From NCBI GenBank assembly GCA_012510335.1, contig JAAZIF010000287.1, positions 1 through 5,764 of the forward strand: DNA of 5,764 nt, written 5' to 3'. The DNA is from Methanomicrobiales archaeon. Its GTDB lineage: Archaea > Halobacteriota > Methanomicrobia > Methanomicrobiales > Methanoculleaceae. A program made the position numbers and the translations under genes. The notes under the pieces are model-generated. The model worked only from the letters and a program-made list of their open reading frames with translations. It was not told the DNA's origin and did not search any database. Of the stretch, positions 5,729-5,764 are shown piece by piece (the stretch's first letter is position 1; every line of letters starts with the position of its first letter).

Positions 5729-5764
5729 TCAGGGTAGCCCTGCTATGTGTTACCGGGGAAGGAT

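Noticed and set aside
5453..5737. Plus-strand open frame of 94 codons at the right edge
   Set aside because: It starts inside the 3' end of the surface-protein gene and runs antisense to the HEAT-like remnant; no start signal or domain supports it.

Overview
The window looks like chromosomal DNA of a methanogenic archaeon, most likely of the order Methanomicrobiales and perhaps close to Methanoculleus. The genus is an inference from family resemblance, not from a search. The grounds are: GC-rich genes separated by short AT-rich gaps with archaeal TATA/BRE-like promoters, starts without Shine-Dalgarno sequences, T-tract terminators without clear hairpins, and a large secreted protein that combines PKD domains, beta-propeller repeats and a PGF-pre-PGF-like domain (a combination typical of methanogen envelopes).

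Layout. (1) Positions 1-452, minus strand: the N-terminal 150 codons of a TupA-type tungstate-binding protein, cut by the window edge. (2) Positions 453-595: a divergent promoter region. (3) Positions 596-1846, plus strand: a complete hisD (histidinol dehydrogenase) with all expected zinc and catalytic residues, probably transcribed alone and ended by T-tracts. (4) Positions 1847-2171: a non-coding gap that becomes strongly AT-rich from about 2000 (about 36% GC over 2001-2170 by hand count). It carries a good TATA box and a doubtful 46-codon ORF whose stop overlaps the next start. (5) Positions 2172-5498, plus strand: an 1108-residue membrane-anchored surface protein. (6) Positions 5499-5764: a T-tract, then on the minus strand the 3' remnant of a HEAT-repeat-like gene whose frame is broken upstream.

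The surface protein is the centre of interest. It has a signal peptide, then a PKD domain whose loop is interrupted by a complete six-bladed kelch-type propeller, an intact PKD domain, a second PKD domain interrupted in the same way by a second six-bladed propeller, a Pro/Thr/Gly linker, a PGF-pre-PGF-like domain, a transmembrane helix and a short basic tail. The propeller lies at the same PKD position in both copies. Long stretches of near-identical DNA show that the whole interrupted-PKD module was duplicated inside the gene. Each propeller begins with the outer strand that its sixth blade lacks, which explains how a closed ring can sit in an Ig-like loop.

The genes do not form one pathway: metal-oxyanion uptake, histidine biosynthesis and a cell-surface protein lie side by side as separate transcription units. 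I see no CRISPR array, tRNA, rRNA, transposase or defence system.
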